DNA of 47,765 bases, taken from assembly GCA_964542255.1 (NCBI GenBank), contig CAZITV010000003.1, positions 1-47,765 on the forward strand, written 5' to 3'. Made by a program: the position numbers and the translations under genes. This document shows, piece by piece, positions 1 through 8,849 of this stretch (its first letter is position 1; each line of letters begins with the position of its first letter). The notes beneath the pieces were generated by a model that saw only the letters and a program-made list of their open reading frames with translations, did no database searches and was not told the DNA's origin. This DNA comes from CAYMSF01 sp964542255. Its GTDB lineage: Bacteria; Verrucomicrobiota; Lentisphaeria; Victivallales; Victivallaceae.

Positions 1-107
1 ACTAGTTTTCAGCTAAAGTTTCTGAATACCAATTTTTGAACCGCTTAACCGAAGCAATGTCCAGACCGCACAGTAAACGTTTCATATTGATTATCAGGTA
101 GCATTGT

Positions 108-953
108 TCATACAATGCGGTTGCCGGCACGTTTATTCATCCGGAATTTTCGTGGTGTCGTCGCATAGTGTTTTTTGAACGCGGTAAAAAAATAATTCAG
201 ATTTTGAAAACCGCATTTCATCGCGATTTCATCTAGCGACATGGAGGTACCTGACAACATTCTGGCCGCATATTCAATTCTCAACCCGGAGATAAATTCC
301 ACTGGACTGATGCCGTAATGTTGTTTCAACTGGCGGCTGATGTGCTCCCGGCATTTGCCGCAAAGTGAATAAAATTTATCCAAACCATTGCGCAAATTGT
401 GCGGTTCTTTAATTTTTATACAGGCCAGTTGCAGCCATTCTGGAACATTTTGGTCATACATGGTACTGCCGTAACCGGTCATTTTTAGCAGATTGAGCAG
501 AAAACATTCAAGTTCAAATCTGTTCTGCCGGACATGCATTAATTTTGTCGCTTCGTTCCACAATTCCACCCTTTTATATTCAGTCAGTAAAAATGACCTT
601 GGTTGTTCCCCGGTACCGCCCCAAAAGTTCATATCTCCGGGAAAAAGCCGCTCCTGCATTTTTTTGACAACGATTGCCGGGAATGCCAGATTTAAAAAAC
701 ATTCCTTGTCTCTTACTGTCTGTCTGGTTACTTTGAAACAGTGTGCATCATCTGGTCGGATTAAAACCAAAGTATTCGCCGGCAATTCCTGTTGTTTACC
801 ATTGATATGGTGAGTAATTCCAGTGCCGGCGGTTATGAAAATTTCGCAAAAATCATGCTTATGCATTGCGCCGATGATTTTGTTGGCAGTTAGAAATGAT
901 AAAATAAACCAATTCTCATTACTAACTAGATTTCCCAATCTCAGAATATCCAT
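108..953 (-). CDS. AraC-family transcriptional regulator
   Basis: 281 aa. The N-terminal ~90 residues look like an AraC-type cupin sensor (HDFCEIFITAGTGITHH, then the PDDAHCF end of a beta-barrel strand). The C-terminal ~100 residues form a double helix-turn-helix domain, with SLDEIAMKCGFQNLNYFFTAF and the closing TTPRKFR typical of the family. It should be a cytoplasmic DNA-binding protein that senses a small ligand, probably a sugar. It is divergent from a URO-D/GH2 operon and shares a 104-bp intergenic region with it, so control of that operon (and itself) is the obvious inference. There is no strong Shine-Dalgarno sequence before the chosen ATG. The family call is firm; the ligand is unknown. 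Confidence 0.9.
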   Translation of the reverse strand: MDILRLGNLVSNENWFILSFLTANKIIGAMHKHDFCEIFITAGTGITHHINGKQQELPANTLVLIRPDDAHCFKVTRQTVRDKECFLNLAFPAIVVKKMQERLFPGDMNFWGGTGEQPRSFLLTEYKRVELWNEATKLMHVRQNRFELECFLLNLLKMTGYGSTMYDQNVPEWLQLACIKIKEPHNLRNGLDKFYSLCGKCREHISRQLKQHYGISPVEFISGLRIEYAARMLSGTSMSLDEIAMKCGFQNLNYFFTAFKKHYATTPRKFRMNKRAGNRIV

Positions 954-983
954 AATATCACAAATTTAAATAAATTAGTCATT

Positions 984-1034
984 ATATTGAAAGATAATAT
1001 CATAATATTGAAATATATTCAAGTAAGTGATAAT
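984..1034 (+). promoter_or_regulatory. Candidate AraC-type tandem operator and promoter for the URO-D/GH2 operon
   Basis: The 9-mer ATATTGAAA occurs at 984-992 and again at 1005-1013, exactly 21 bp start to start on the same strand. That is two helical turns and the usual spacing of AraC-family half-sites. The second copy contains TTGAAA (1008-1013), which can act as a -35 box; GATAAT (1029-1034) follows after 15 bp as a possible -10. An overlap of the promoter-proximal half-site with the -35 is typical of activation by this family. The repeat is seen directly; binding by the neighbouring regulator is inferred. Confidence 0.45.
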
Positions 1035-1057
1035 AAAATAACGGAGATTTTATATAT

Positions 1058-2191
1058 ATGACATCGCGAGAACGTTTACTAACTGTATTGCGTGGAGATA
1101 TTCCTGACTGCGTTCCTGTAGCACCAGATTTCTCCAATATGATTCCTGCCAGGTTAACAGGCAAACCGTTTTGGGATCTTTATCTTTATAAAGACCCGCC
1201 GATCTGGGAAGCTTATATAGATTGCGCAAAGTTTTTTAAAATTGATGCATTAATGGATGGATACTTCCCATTCCGCTGGCCCAGCGACCCGGAACCGCGA
1301 CCATGGCAACAATATATTGTTCATCGCGACCAGGATAAAATAGTTACCCAGTATTGCTGGGAGGAAAATAGTAAACTTAACTGGAGTTCATTCGTAACAG
1401 TATATTTTATAGCTGACCCGCCGTCCTGGATTGCACCGGCTAAAATTAATCTGCCGGATATTCCAACACATTATGAGTTGGTTACCGGCGTAAAACCAGT
1501 TGAGCACGGAATCGCTGGATTGCGGCGGCTCAAACAACTTATGGGAAACCAGGGGCTGGTTGGCGTATTCATTACCAAAAGTGCCATGTGCTGTAATGAG
1601 GAATCAATTTTTCACTATGCCGATAATCCTGATGCGTTGGAGCTTGACAAGGAACTGCGTATTAAGGAGGTAGAACGTCGTTTTACCGACCTGTTGGCGA
1701 TGTCACCGGATGATCGTCCAGATTTTCTTTGCGTTGGTGGTTCCGGCACGCTCGTCTTTCAATCCCCTGACTTTTTTCGTCAACATGCCTTTCCTGCGGT
1801 AAAACGCGCAATTGAACTTGCATCCGAAATCGGCATGCCGACTCATATTCACTCCTGCGGTCCGGAAACTGAACTGGTGCGGATTATGGCCGAAGAAACT
1901 AATTTAACAGTAATCGACCCACTGGAAATACCGCCAATGGGTGATTGTAATCTGGCTGAACTTAAAAAACTTTACGGCAATAAACTGACTCTTAAAGGCA
2001 ATTTGCACACAACTGAAGTGATGCTGAAAGGTTCCGTGCAGGACGTTATCAATGCCTCAAAAAAAGCCATTGATGACGCTGCCGCAGGTGGGCGTTTCAT
2101 TCTTTCCACTGGAGACCAATGCGGTCGTGACACTCCGGACGAAAATTTGCGTGCCATGATTGAAACCGCAAGAACTTACGGTAAATATTAA
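1058..2191 (+). CDS. URO-D/MtaA-family methyltransferase-like protein (full zinc triad)
   Basis: 377 aa with the uroporphyrinogen decarboxylase fold signature. It starts with RERLLTVLRGDIPDCVPV, carries HIHSCG near residues 263-268 and ends with GDQCGRDTPDENL. The N-terminal substrate-binding motifs of true HemE are absent. The pattern matches the corrinoid methyltransferases MtaA/MtbA, which bind zinc through His-x-Cys...Cys; here H265, C267 and C355 would be the ligands. It is the only paralog in this window that keeps all three. First gene of an operon with two more paralogs and a GH2 enzyme, with ACGGAG upstream of the ATG. A methyl-transfer role is inferred from the family; the substrate is unknown. 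Confidence 0.82.
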   Translation: MTSRERLLTVLRGDIPDCVPVAPDFSNMIPARLTGKPFWDLYLYKDPPIWEAYIDCAKFFKIDALMDGYFPFRWPSDPEPRPWQQYIVHRDQDKIVTQYCWEENSKLNWSSFVTVYFIADPPSWIAPAKINLPDIPTHYELVTGVKPVEHGIAGLRRLKQLMGNQGLVGVFITKSAMCCNEESIFHYADNPDALELDKELRIKEVERRFTDLLAMSPDDRPDFLCVGGSGTLVFQSPDFFRQHAFPAVKRAIELASEIGMPTHIHSCGPETELVRIMAEETNLTVIDPLEIPPMGDCNLAELKKLYGNKLTLKGNLHTTEVMLKGSVQDVINASKKAIDDAAAGGRFILSTGDQCGRDTPDENLRAMIETARTYGKY

Positions 2192-2220
2192 ATTTTGTAC
2201 CTGTGAATAAGGATAATATG

Positions 2221-3204
2221 ATGGATGCAAGGGAACGAATAAAAAGTGCATTGACTATGGCGGAGTTTGACCGCGTGCCAATTGATAACCGTTTTGGCGG
2301 AGAGATGCAGATAAAATACCCGAGTGACGTGGTTGGTCCACCTTACCGCTACCCTGCCGGCAGAAGCATCGGCAGTACGAATAAAAAGGGATGCTACACT
2401 GATATATGGGGATGCGTTTGGGAGGCAGGCGAAGATGGTGTAACAGGTGAAGTAAAAGATTCACCGGTGCACGGCGGATGGAGTAGCCTTAACAGCTATA
2501 AGCCGCCTTTTGAAGTAATCGAGAATGCTGTTCTATCTGAAGTTAATTGTTTTTGTGCCGGTATAGATAAATTTGTAATTCCCATGTGGGAAAGTGCCGC
2601 CAATCCGTTTGAACGTATGCAGCATTTGCGCGGCACCGAGCAGTTTTTTATGGATTTGGCTTATCTTGATTCTGAAATTTATAATTTGCGCGATATGGTA
2701 CATGAATATTTTTTAAAACAGTTTGAACTTTGGGTCAGAACAGATATTGATGCAGTTCATATTGCTGATGACTGGGGGGCACAACAGTCGCTGCTGATTT
2801 CACCTGAGCAATGGCGTTCGTTTTTTAAACCGCTCTACAGGGATTATTGTGAGTTAGCACATGCACACGGGAAATTTGTTCTGATGCACTCCGATGGGTT
2901 TATCATGGACATTATTCCAGATTTAATTGAAATTGGTGTGGACGCGCTCAATTCACAGTTGTTTTGTATGCCAATTGAACTCTTGGCCGAAAAATTCGCA
3001 GGACAAATTTGTTTTTGGGGTGAAATTGACCGCCAGCACCTTTTACCTTTTGGTAGTGTTGATGAGGTAAGAACAGCAGTGCGCCGTGTTGCGTCAGCTT
3101 TTTTTAACAAAAAACGCACTGGCATTGTCGGGCAGTGTTTTTGGGGCAAGGACCATCGTAATGAAAATTGTGAAGCAGTCTATGAGGAATGGAGCAAATG
3201 GTAA
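2221..3204 (+). CDS. URO-D-family protein, His-x-Asp variant
   Basis: About 327 aa from the chosen ATG; an in-frame GTG lies at 2203 and another ATG at 2218. AAGGA at 2209-2213 is 7 nt from the ATG at 2221, which decides the start. It opens with MDARERIKSALTMAEFDRVP, the usual URO-D paralog entry. The zinc motif position reads H223-S-D225 instead of His-x-Cys, while a Cys remains at the C-terminal ligand position (GQCFWG, C306). This is an incomplete MtaA-type zinc site, so either another ligand set or a different chemistry is likely. Second gene of the operon, about 29 nt after the previous stop. Function unknown beyond the fold. Confidence 0.78.
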   Translation: MDARERIKSALTMAEFDRVPIDNRFGGEMQIKYPSDVVGPPYRYPAGRSIGSTNKKGCYTDIWGCVWEAGEDGVTGEVKDSPVHGGWSSLNSYKPPFEVIENAVLSEVNCFCAGIDKFVIPMWESAANPFERMQHLRGTEQFFMDLAYLDSEIYNLRDMVHEYFLKQFELWVRTDIDAVHIADDWGAQQSLLISPEQWRSFFKPLYRDYCELAHAHGKFVLMHSDGFIMDIIPDLIEIGVDALNSQLFCMPIELLAEKFAGQICFWGEIDRQHLLPFGSVDEVRTAVRRVASAFFNKKRTGIVGQCFWGKDHRNENCEAVYEEWSKW

Positions 3205-4229
3205 ATATGAATAATAGTTTTGGCAAAGTCGGGGGTAGCGCGAAACATGATTTGATTGACGCGTTGAACAACTGCACACCATCTGTTGCCGTACCGCTAT
3301 GGGAAATTGAATTTCAGGCATGGAATGCCGTAACCTCCCGCAAAGTGATATTTGGCAGTGCTTTTGCAAAACTGACCGCGGCTGAACAAGAAACTGCTTT
3401 GCATATCAACGCTGAAGAATTGATTGAAACTTCCTGCAAGTGGGGTTATGCCGCGCTCACTGTACCCGGACCATATTGGGAACTTTCTCCAGGGGAACCA
3501 GCATTTTACTGGTTGCCGCACGAATCCAGAGTCAAACAGATCCAACTGATGAAAAAACTTGCTGGTGACCGTTTAATGCTGGTTGGCGCTACTGGTGGAG
3601 TACTGGGAATGCCATCGTCCAGAAATTATGTAGAATATTGTTATACCTTGATTGATGCTCCAGAGCAAATTGATGAGATGGCACGGCAGTATTTATATGG
3701 TGGTTTGGCGGCGGTGGATTGGATGTGTGACTGCGGTGTTGAAATTATGATGTGTCCGGCGGACATCGCGGATAACCGCGGTCCATTTTACAACCCGGAG
3801 CAAATGCATCGTTTTATTTTGCCTTATGTTAGCGAGTGGGCTGCGGCGGTTCGGCAGCGGGGCTGCTATGCGTTTTTTCATTCCGACGGCAATCTGATGC
3901 CGTGTTTAGATGATTTATGCAACTGTGGTCTCCATGCGATTCAAGCGATTGACCCGACGGCCGGAATGGAGATGGCAACAGCCAAAAAAGTAGCTGCCAG
4001 ACGGTTATGTTTGGCGGGCAATATTGACTGCAATCAGTTGCTAATGGACAGCCCTGATAATATTTATGCAGCAACTAAAAAACTGCTGGTTGAATGCAAA
4101 ACGGGTGGTGGAATGATATTGGGATGTTCCAATGCCGTTGTGGCGGAGACACCCATCGAAAATTATAATGCTATGTTGCGCGCATGGAAAGAATACGGTC
4201 ATTATAACAGAGGCAGTGATGAACAATAG
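3198..4229 (+). CDS. URO-D-family protein, His-x-Asp variant
   Basis: About 343 aa. GAGGA at 3184-3188 is well spaced for the ATG at 3198, giving a 7-nt overlap with the previous gene and suggesting translational coupling; ATGs at 3189 and 3207 are alternatives. The fold is shown by the N-terminal DALNNCTPSVAVPLWEIEF, a central FFHSDGN and a C-terminal ILGCSNAVVAETPIENY. H228-S-D230 replaces the His-x-Cys of zinc methyltransferases, but C310 is kept at the third ligand position and the ETPIEN segment is canonical. It shares this D-for-C change with its upstream neighbour, so the two may be a functional pair. Substrate unknown. Confidence 0.78.
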   Translation: MVNMNNSFGKVGGSAKHDLIDALNNCTPSVAVPLWEIEFQAWNAVTSRKVIFGSAFAKLTAAEQETALHINAEELIETSCKWGYAALTVPGPYWELSPGEPAFYWLPHESRVKQIQLMKKLAGDRLMLVGATGGVLGMPSSRNYVEYCYTLIDAPEQIDEMARQYLYGGLAAVDWMCDCGVEIMMCPADIADNRGPFYNPEQMHRFILPYVSEWAAAVRQRGCYAFFHSDGNLMPCLDDLCNCGLHAIQAIDPTAGMEMATAKKVAARRLCLAGNIDCNQLLMDSPDNIYAATKKLLVECKTGGGMILGCSNAVVAETPIENYNAMLRAWKEYGHYNRGSDEQ

Positions 4230-6726
4230 AATTGACTTAAATGGAGTTTGGTTGGCGCGCTGGGCTGATGGACAACGCGGGCGCACTGAATACGCGGAAC
4301 GCGACATTATCGACCGCAGCCGTTATATTGAGGCAGTTGTGCCTGGAGAAATCCATCTTGATGCCTGGCGTGCCGGAATGATAGCTGACCCTTATATCGG
4401 TACGAATTGCCTCGCTGCCAGATGGGTGGAAGAGTGTATATGGAGTTTTCGCCGCGAGTTTGAAGCTTCGGCAGAACTTTGCAGTTGTCCCGCGGTTTGG
4501 CTGGTATTTGAAAGCCTGGATATCGCCGCGCGAATTGTGCTTAATGGCAAGGAAATCGGCAGACATCAAAACGTCTTTTACCCCTGCCGTTTCAATGTTG
4601 CCGGAATGCTGAGCAAAGGCAAAAATATTCTTACTGTTCATCTTGATTCCGGTTTATATGCCACTGCTGAAAAACCAATTACTTCATATTCCACAGTCAT
4701 TTGCGACCATCTGGCAAAGCGGCAGTGGCTGCGTAAGCCGCAGTGCCAGTTCGGCTGGGATTGGTCCACCAGGCTGATTAATCTCGGTATTTCAAAACCA
4801 GTCTATTTGGAATACAGCAAACTATCTCTTTGCGTGGAACAACTCACCCCATTGGCAACTGTTTTAGATGATTTGAGCCGCGGTAAAGTTCAAGTTAAAC
4901 TGTTTGTAGAAAATTCTTCCCAAATTGATGTCCCCGTCATTATCAAGGCTAAGTTAGTTGAAACTACCGTATCTATTACAATTACCGCCGTGATCAAACC
5001 CGGCAGCAATCAGCTTGCTGCCGAGCTGGATATTGAAGCGCCTGAACTCTGGTGGCCGGTTGGACATGGCAGTCAGCGCCGCTATACACTAAATGTTGAA
5101 CTGCTCACCGCAACTTCAGTGAAAATATTTGAACGAAGCGTCAAAATTGGTTTCCGGCGGATCCGTATTGATCAGTCGCCACACCCGGAAACAGGCAGTT
5201 ATTTCATTGTCGAAATTAATAACCGCCGGATTTTTGTCAAAGGCGGCAACTTTGTTCCGGCTGACATGATTTTTGCGCGGATTGACCGTGAACGGTATGA
5301 ACGGTTGATTTTCCATGCACTGGCGGCAAATTTTAACACATTGCGGGTTTGGGGCGGCGGACTTTATGAGTCAGATGAATTTTATGAACTGTGCGATGAG
5401 CATGGCATTCTGGTCTGGCAAGAATTTATCTTTGCCTGTACCCGCTACCCTGCGACGGACCAAACCTTTTATGATGATTTTAAACGTGAAGCCACCTACA
5501 ATATCCGCCGTCTGGCAAGTCATCCCAGCTTAATTATCTGGTGTGGTAATAATGAGATGGAATGGGGGGCTTGGGATTGGGGATTTGACCGCGGCGAAGT
5601 TCATCCTGATCACGCATTGTATCATCTTACCATTCCGCGGCTACTGGCAGCAGAAGACCCCACGCGTTATTATCAGCCCAGTTCGCCATTTTCACCTGGC
5701 GGTGTTGCGCCTAACCGCGATGATACCGGCGACCAGCACCCTTGGAGCGTTGGCTTTCGTAATACTGATTTCAGGGACTACCGCAAAATGATATGCCGTT
5801 TCCCAAATGAAGGTGGTATTCTAGGACCAACAGCGTTGCCGACGATGTTGGCGTGCTTGCCGGAGGAACAACGTTTTCACGGTTCATTTGCTTGGCAGGT
5901 GCATGATAATTCCATTGACAGCTGGTCTGAGCCGAGCCTGCCTGATGAAATGATTCGCACTTGGCTGAAGTTAGAACCGAAAGAGATGAGTATAGAAGAT
6001 TTTACCTACTGGGCTGGATTGCTTCAAGGTGAAGGCCTTCGTGAATATTCCGACAATTTTCGCCGTCGGATGTTTGACAGTGCCGCAGCGGTATTCTGGA
6101 TGTATAATGACTGCTGGCCGGCAACGCGCTCCTGGACGATTATTGATTATTATTTGCGTCGCACACCGGCATATCATGCGGTGCGCCGCGCGTTCGCGCC
6201 GGTTCACGTGGTTGTGGTTGAAGAAAATGATCATATAATGATTTACGGTATTAATGAAACGCAAGTGATGATTGAGGCAGAGCTTTTATTTGGCGTATTT
6301 TCTTTTAAAGGCGAATATCCGGTAAAACAATCTGTTTCAGTATCATTACCGATAAACTCATCAACGATATTAGCCGAATTTTCGGCATCTCAATGGGACG
6401 AACGCAATAACTCAATGGCATTTGCCGTACTGTCGATGAATGGCAAAGTAGTTGCCCGCAACCGTCTTTATACTCAACTGTTTTGTGAATTAAATTTTGA
6501 ACAAGTTGAAGTAAACGCCCGCGTTGAAAATGGCAAGGCTGTATTTGAATGTGATAAGTTTGCTTGGGGTGTCTGCCTCGACCTTGACGGGGGCAGTTTA
6601 CTCCATGACAACTTCTTTGATATTTATCCCGGCATCCCTCATTTGATTCAATGGGACAATAGCTGCAAATTAAATATCATTAATATTGGCAATAACTTAC
6701 GCCAGACAAGAAATAAATATAACTAA
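4219..6726 (+). CDS. Glycoside hydrolase family 2 protein, beta-mannosidase-like
   Basis: About 835 aa. I chose the ATG at 4219 (AGAGG 5 nt upstream, 11-nt overlap with the upstream stop) because the protein then begins with the family entry NRIDLNGVWLARWADG. The order is a GH2 sugar-binding domain, Ig-like domain, then TIM barrel. Mannosidase hallmarks are GWDWSTRLINLGI, RVWGGGLYESDEFYELCDE and IIWCGNNEMEW, where E446 is the likely acid/base. E531 in FPNEGGILGP is the likely nucleophile; the motif differs from the common SEYGF form, so specificity is uncertain. No signal peptide is visible, so it probably acts in the cytoplasm on imported oligosaccharides. Last intact gene of the operon. Confidence 0.85.
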   Translation: MNNRIDLNGVWLARWADGQRGRTEYAERDIIDRSRYIEAVVPGEIHLDAWRAGMIADPYIGTNCLAARWVEECIWSFRREFEASAELCSCPAVWLVFESLDIAARIVLNGKEIGRHQNVFYPCRFNVAGMLSKGKNILTVHLDSGLYATAEKPITSYSTVICDHLAKRQWLRKPQCQFGWDWSTRLINLGISKPVYLEYSKLSLCVEQLTPLATVLDDLSRGKVQVKLFVENSSQIDVPVIIKAKLVETTVSITITAVIKPGSNQLAAELDIEAPELWWPVGHGSQRRYTLNVELLTATSVKIFERSVKIGFRRIRIDQSPHPETGSYFIVEINNRRIFVKGGNFVPADMIFARIDRERYERLIFHALAANFNTLRVWGGGLYESDEFYELCDEHGILVWQEFIFACTRYPATDQTFYDDFKREATYNIRRLASHPSLIIWCGNNEMEWGAWDWGFDRGEVHPDHALYHLTIPRLLAAEDPTRYYQPSSPFSPGGVAPNRDDTGDQHPWSVGFRNTDFRDYRKMICRFPNEGGILGPTALPTMLACLPEEQRFHGSFAWQVHDNSIDSWSEPSLPDEMIRTWLKLEPKEMSIEDFTYWAGLLQGEGLREYSDNFRRRMFDSAAAVFWMYNDCWPATRSWTIIDYYLRRTPAYHAVRRAFAPVHVVVVEENDHIMIYGINETQVMIEAELLFGVFSFKGEYPVKQSVSVSLPINSSTILAEFSASQWDERNNSMAFAVLSMNGKVVARNRLYTQLFCELNFEQVEVNARVENGKAVFECDKFAWGVCLDLDGGSLLHDNFFDIYPGIPHLIQWDNSCKLNIINIGNNLRQTRNKYN

Positions 6727-6742
6727 TAACCGCGTGGTTACG

Positions 6743-6892
6743 ATGTCAAAACAGGACTTTTTAGATGCCTTGAATTTGCGTATGCCGGCGAAAGTGCCGC
6801 GCACTGAGTTCGCCGCAGACGGACACTGGGAGCTGGTAAAAATAGTTACCGGCATTGATACTGCAATTGTTGAAAATCGGCGCCATGCCTGA
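6743..6892 (+). pseudogene. 5' fragment of a URO-D-family gene
   Basis: About 49 codons starting MSKQDFLDALNLRMPAKVPR and continuing with TEFAADGHWELVKIVTGID, which is the beginning of a URO-D-family paralog (~340 aa when whole). It stops at a TGA (6890-6892) where, in another frame, heparinase-like sequence begins. The rest of the domain, including the metal-binding motif, is missing. It starts 16 nt after the GH2 stop and so was probably the next operon member. Best explained as the left side of a deletion that removed the rest of this gene and the 5' part of the next one. Confidence 0.7.
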
Positions 6893-6893
6893 A

Positions 6894-8658
6894 GCACATA
6901 ATATTTTAATGGTTGACCAGTGGCAATATGAAACTGTCCCTTGTCAACTCCGCAGTTATGATGGCGCAACGTCAATGTCTGAACCTAATTGGTGGGCGCA
7001 GTTTGTCGATGGTGATGCTGCTTCTATATTTAGCACCCGCCCTAATCCAGTAGATATATACCGGAGACAACTGGCTATTTTGACGCTGCCGGGAGGCAGT
7101 CCTTTGTTGTTTGACGTGTTCCGCGTTAAGGGTGGCAAGCGTCATGATATGCTATGGTATGTTCCAGCTGACCGTCCTGTTAATATGCCTGGCGAGGGAC
7201 AGGCAATCAAAGCTGAGCATTCGGGGGAATATCAAGGTTTAAAAAACTATAATTATGATGTATTGACAGGAAAATCAGTGCGTTTTTATGGCCGCGGCTC
7301 AAGAATGATTACAGACTTGAAGCGTTATTAATTACCGCTGACAACGTGGTATAATGAATGGTTAATTAAGCCGTCACGTACATTTCCTGAACCTAAAGAA
7401 TACAGCGCTAATGAAGGCAATTGGCCAAAATTACTGCATGACGTTGCGTTAGGTATGTGGAGTCGCACCGATGGCGCAAATGCCGCTTCAGAAATGATAT
7501 GCGGGCGCGCACCACTGCCTGGCACTATGAGCATTACCGATTCTGGTGCTCAAGTCAGTGCAACCGTTGGATTAAAAGATGCGTTGGATTATCGTATTAT
7601 TACCAGAAAAGCCGCACGGGCTGGTTTGGAATCTGTGTTTGTAAATGTCATCGAAGCACGTACGCCGCAGCAAAAACCTGAGATTAAGGATGTTACTATT
7701 GAGCAAACTTCTGTCTCTGGAAGCTGTGGTGTAACTGTTGCTTTTAAACTGACTAATGGTGACAACGGAGTTTTTTCCTCAACTTTAAATTCTGACGGTG
7801 TTATTGAACATAATAACTTGAAACGAACTGGACGCATGGCAGCGTTACTACCCCAATCCGGCAGAATGGCACTGACAGACGGCTCACGCTTTGAAGCAGA
7901 GGGATGGAAATTGGAACTGCAGCAAAGTTGGCGTATGAATTTGGACGGTGTTATTGGCGATCTTACCGGAGAAACACAGCAAAGTGCTTTGATTGTAAAA
8001 TCCACAATGCCGCTGCCAACCGATGACACATTGAAAGGGCAGTTCATTTATGTTCAGCATCAGGTTAATCAGGCGTTCCAATCTATTTACTCTATTGAAA
8101 AAATCAGTGTTTACGGCAAGAATCTCTGGAGAATTGACCTGAGTGGCACTCCGCCGTTTATTATTCAGCGTTCAACAGTTCTACAAGTGAACGCTGCGGA
8201 TCCTCGTAAAATGGAACAAACATTCCAGTTTATGACTTTGTTTGGTACAGCCAATACTGCCGGACATCGTGTCCATTTTCCGCGCAGTGGTTTTGAATCT
8301 CGATTGGTTGAAACAGGGCGTTCTGCTTTTACAATATTCAATTCTCCAGTTGCCGGCCAAGTCATTAAAGGTGACGCATTTGTCATATATACTATTCAGA
8401 AGGGGGGACAAGGTTTCAATTCCGTCCAGATTTGCCTGCACCGGAGCAAAAGACCAAACTGGAATATTGCGGCTCGCTATCCAGACTACCGGCAAAGCGA
8501 TATTGACCATTCCAGGTAAATTTACCCATGCTGAACTTGCAGTTGCCGAAAAAAAATTTGATTTGTCTGTTACAGGTGCAAACAACGGCTGTAGTGCGAT
8601 TGAGATTAATCCTGCAGTATTATCTAAAGGGCGAGGTGAAATTTTACTAAAACCATAA
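6894..8658 (+). pseudogene. Heparinase II/III-like polysaccharide lyase remnant (3' part)
   Basis: The reading frame enters at AHNILMVDQWQ, resembling the conserved HNT.(V)VDG..Q of heparinase II/III beta-sandwich domains. It continues with DVFRVKGGKRHDMLWYV and later ESVFVNVIEAR, also typical. A single in-frame TAA (7329-7331) interrupts it: translation on both sides is in the same frame and reads sensibly across (LPLTTWYNEW follows). A second lesion lies in a run of six G (8402-8407), after which the homologous frame shifts by +1 and ends at 8658 with GEILLKP. One extra G explains it. The N-terminal catalytic alpha-barrel is missing. The family assignment is from recalled motifs and is moderately sure; decay is clear. 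Confidence 0.7.
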
Positions 8659-8713
8659 ATAATTAAACTGATGGTAATTTTTAATTTAAAAGCTTATATT
8701 GAGTTTGATATTA

Positions 8714-8769
8714 TATAGTTGTTGCTTTACTTTATCAGAACTATAATTTATTCATTGCGTCAGCAACAA
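8714..8769 (+). other. Overlapping inverted repeats upstream of a URO-D gene
   Basis: In the 191-bp gap before the next gene, TATAGTT (8714-8720) can pair with AACTATA (8739-8745), and TTGTTGCT (8719-8726) can pair with AGCAACAA (8762-8769). The left arms overlap by two bases, so the two stems compete at the junction. This could be an operator pair or a weak RNA switch; chance is also possible in AT-rich DNA. The rest of the gap shows only an AAAGGA ribosome site before the ATG. Confidence 0.25.
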
Positions 8770-8849
8770 ATGCGTGCTGGATGCTTAGAATAAGTACGAA
8801 CAAGATAATTTTAATTTAGCTCAACTGTATTAATAAAGGAATTAACCTA

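Noticed and set aside
2..85. 27-codon minus-strand frame (starts MKRLLCGLDIAS) at the window edge
   Set aside because: No ribosome binding site, no recognisable family, and too short to support as a gene.
493..813. 106-codon plus-strand frame inside the AraC gene
   Set aside because: Antisense to a convincing regulator, with no ribosome site and no homology; a shadow frame.
4132..4218. Upstream extension of the GH2 reading frame
   Set aside because: Lies within the preceding URO-D gene and encodes no GH2 sequence; the ATG at 4219 has a good ribosome site.
7329..7331. Recoded TAA (alternative genetic code or read-through)
   Set aside because: TAA ends several intact genes here, and the same locus has a second lesion and a missing 5' half, so simple decay is the better explanation.
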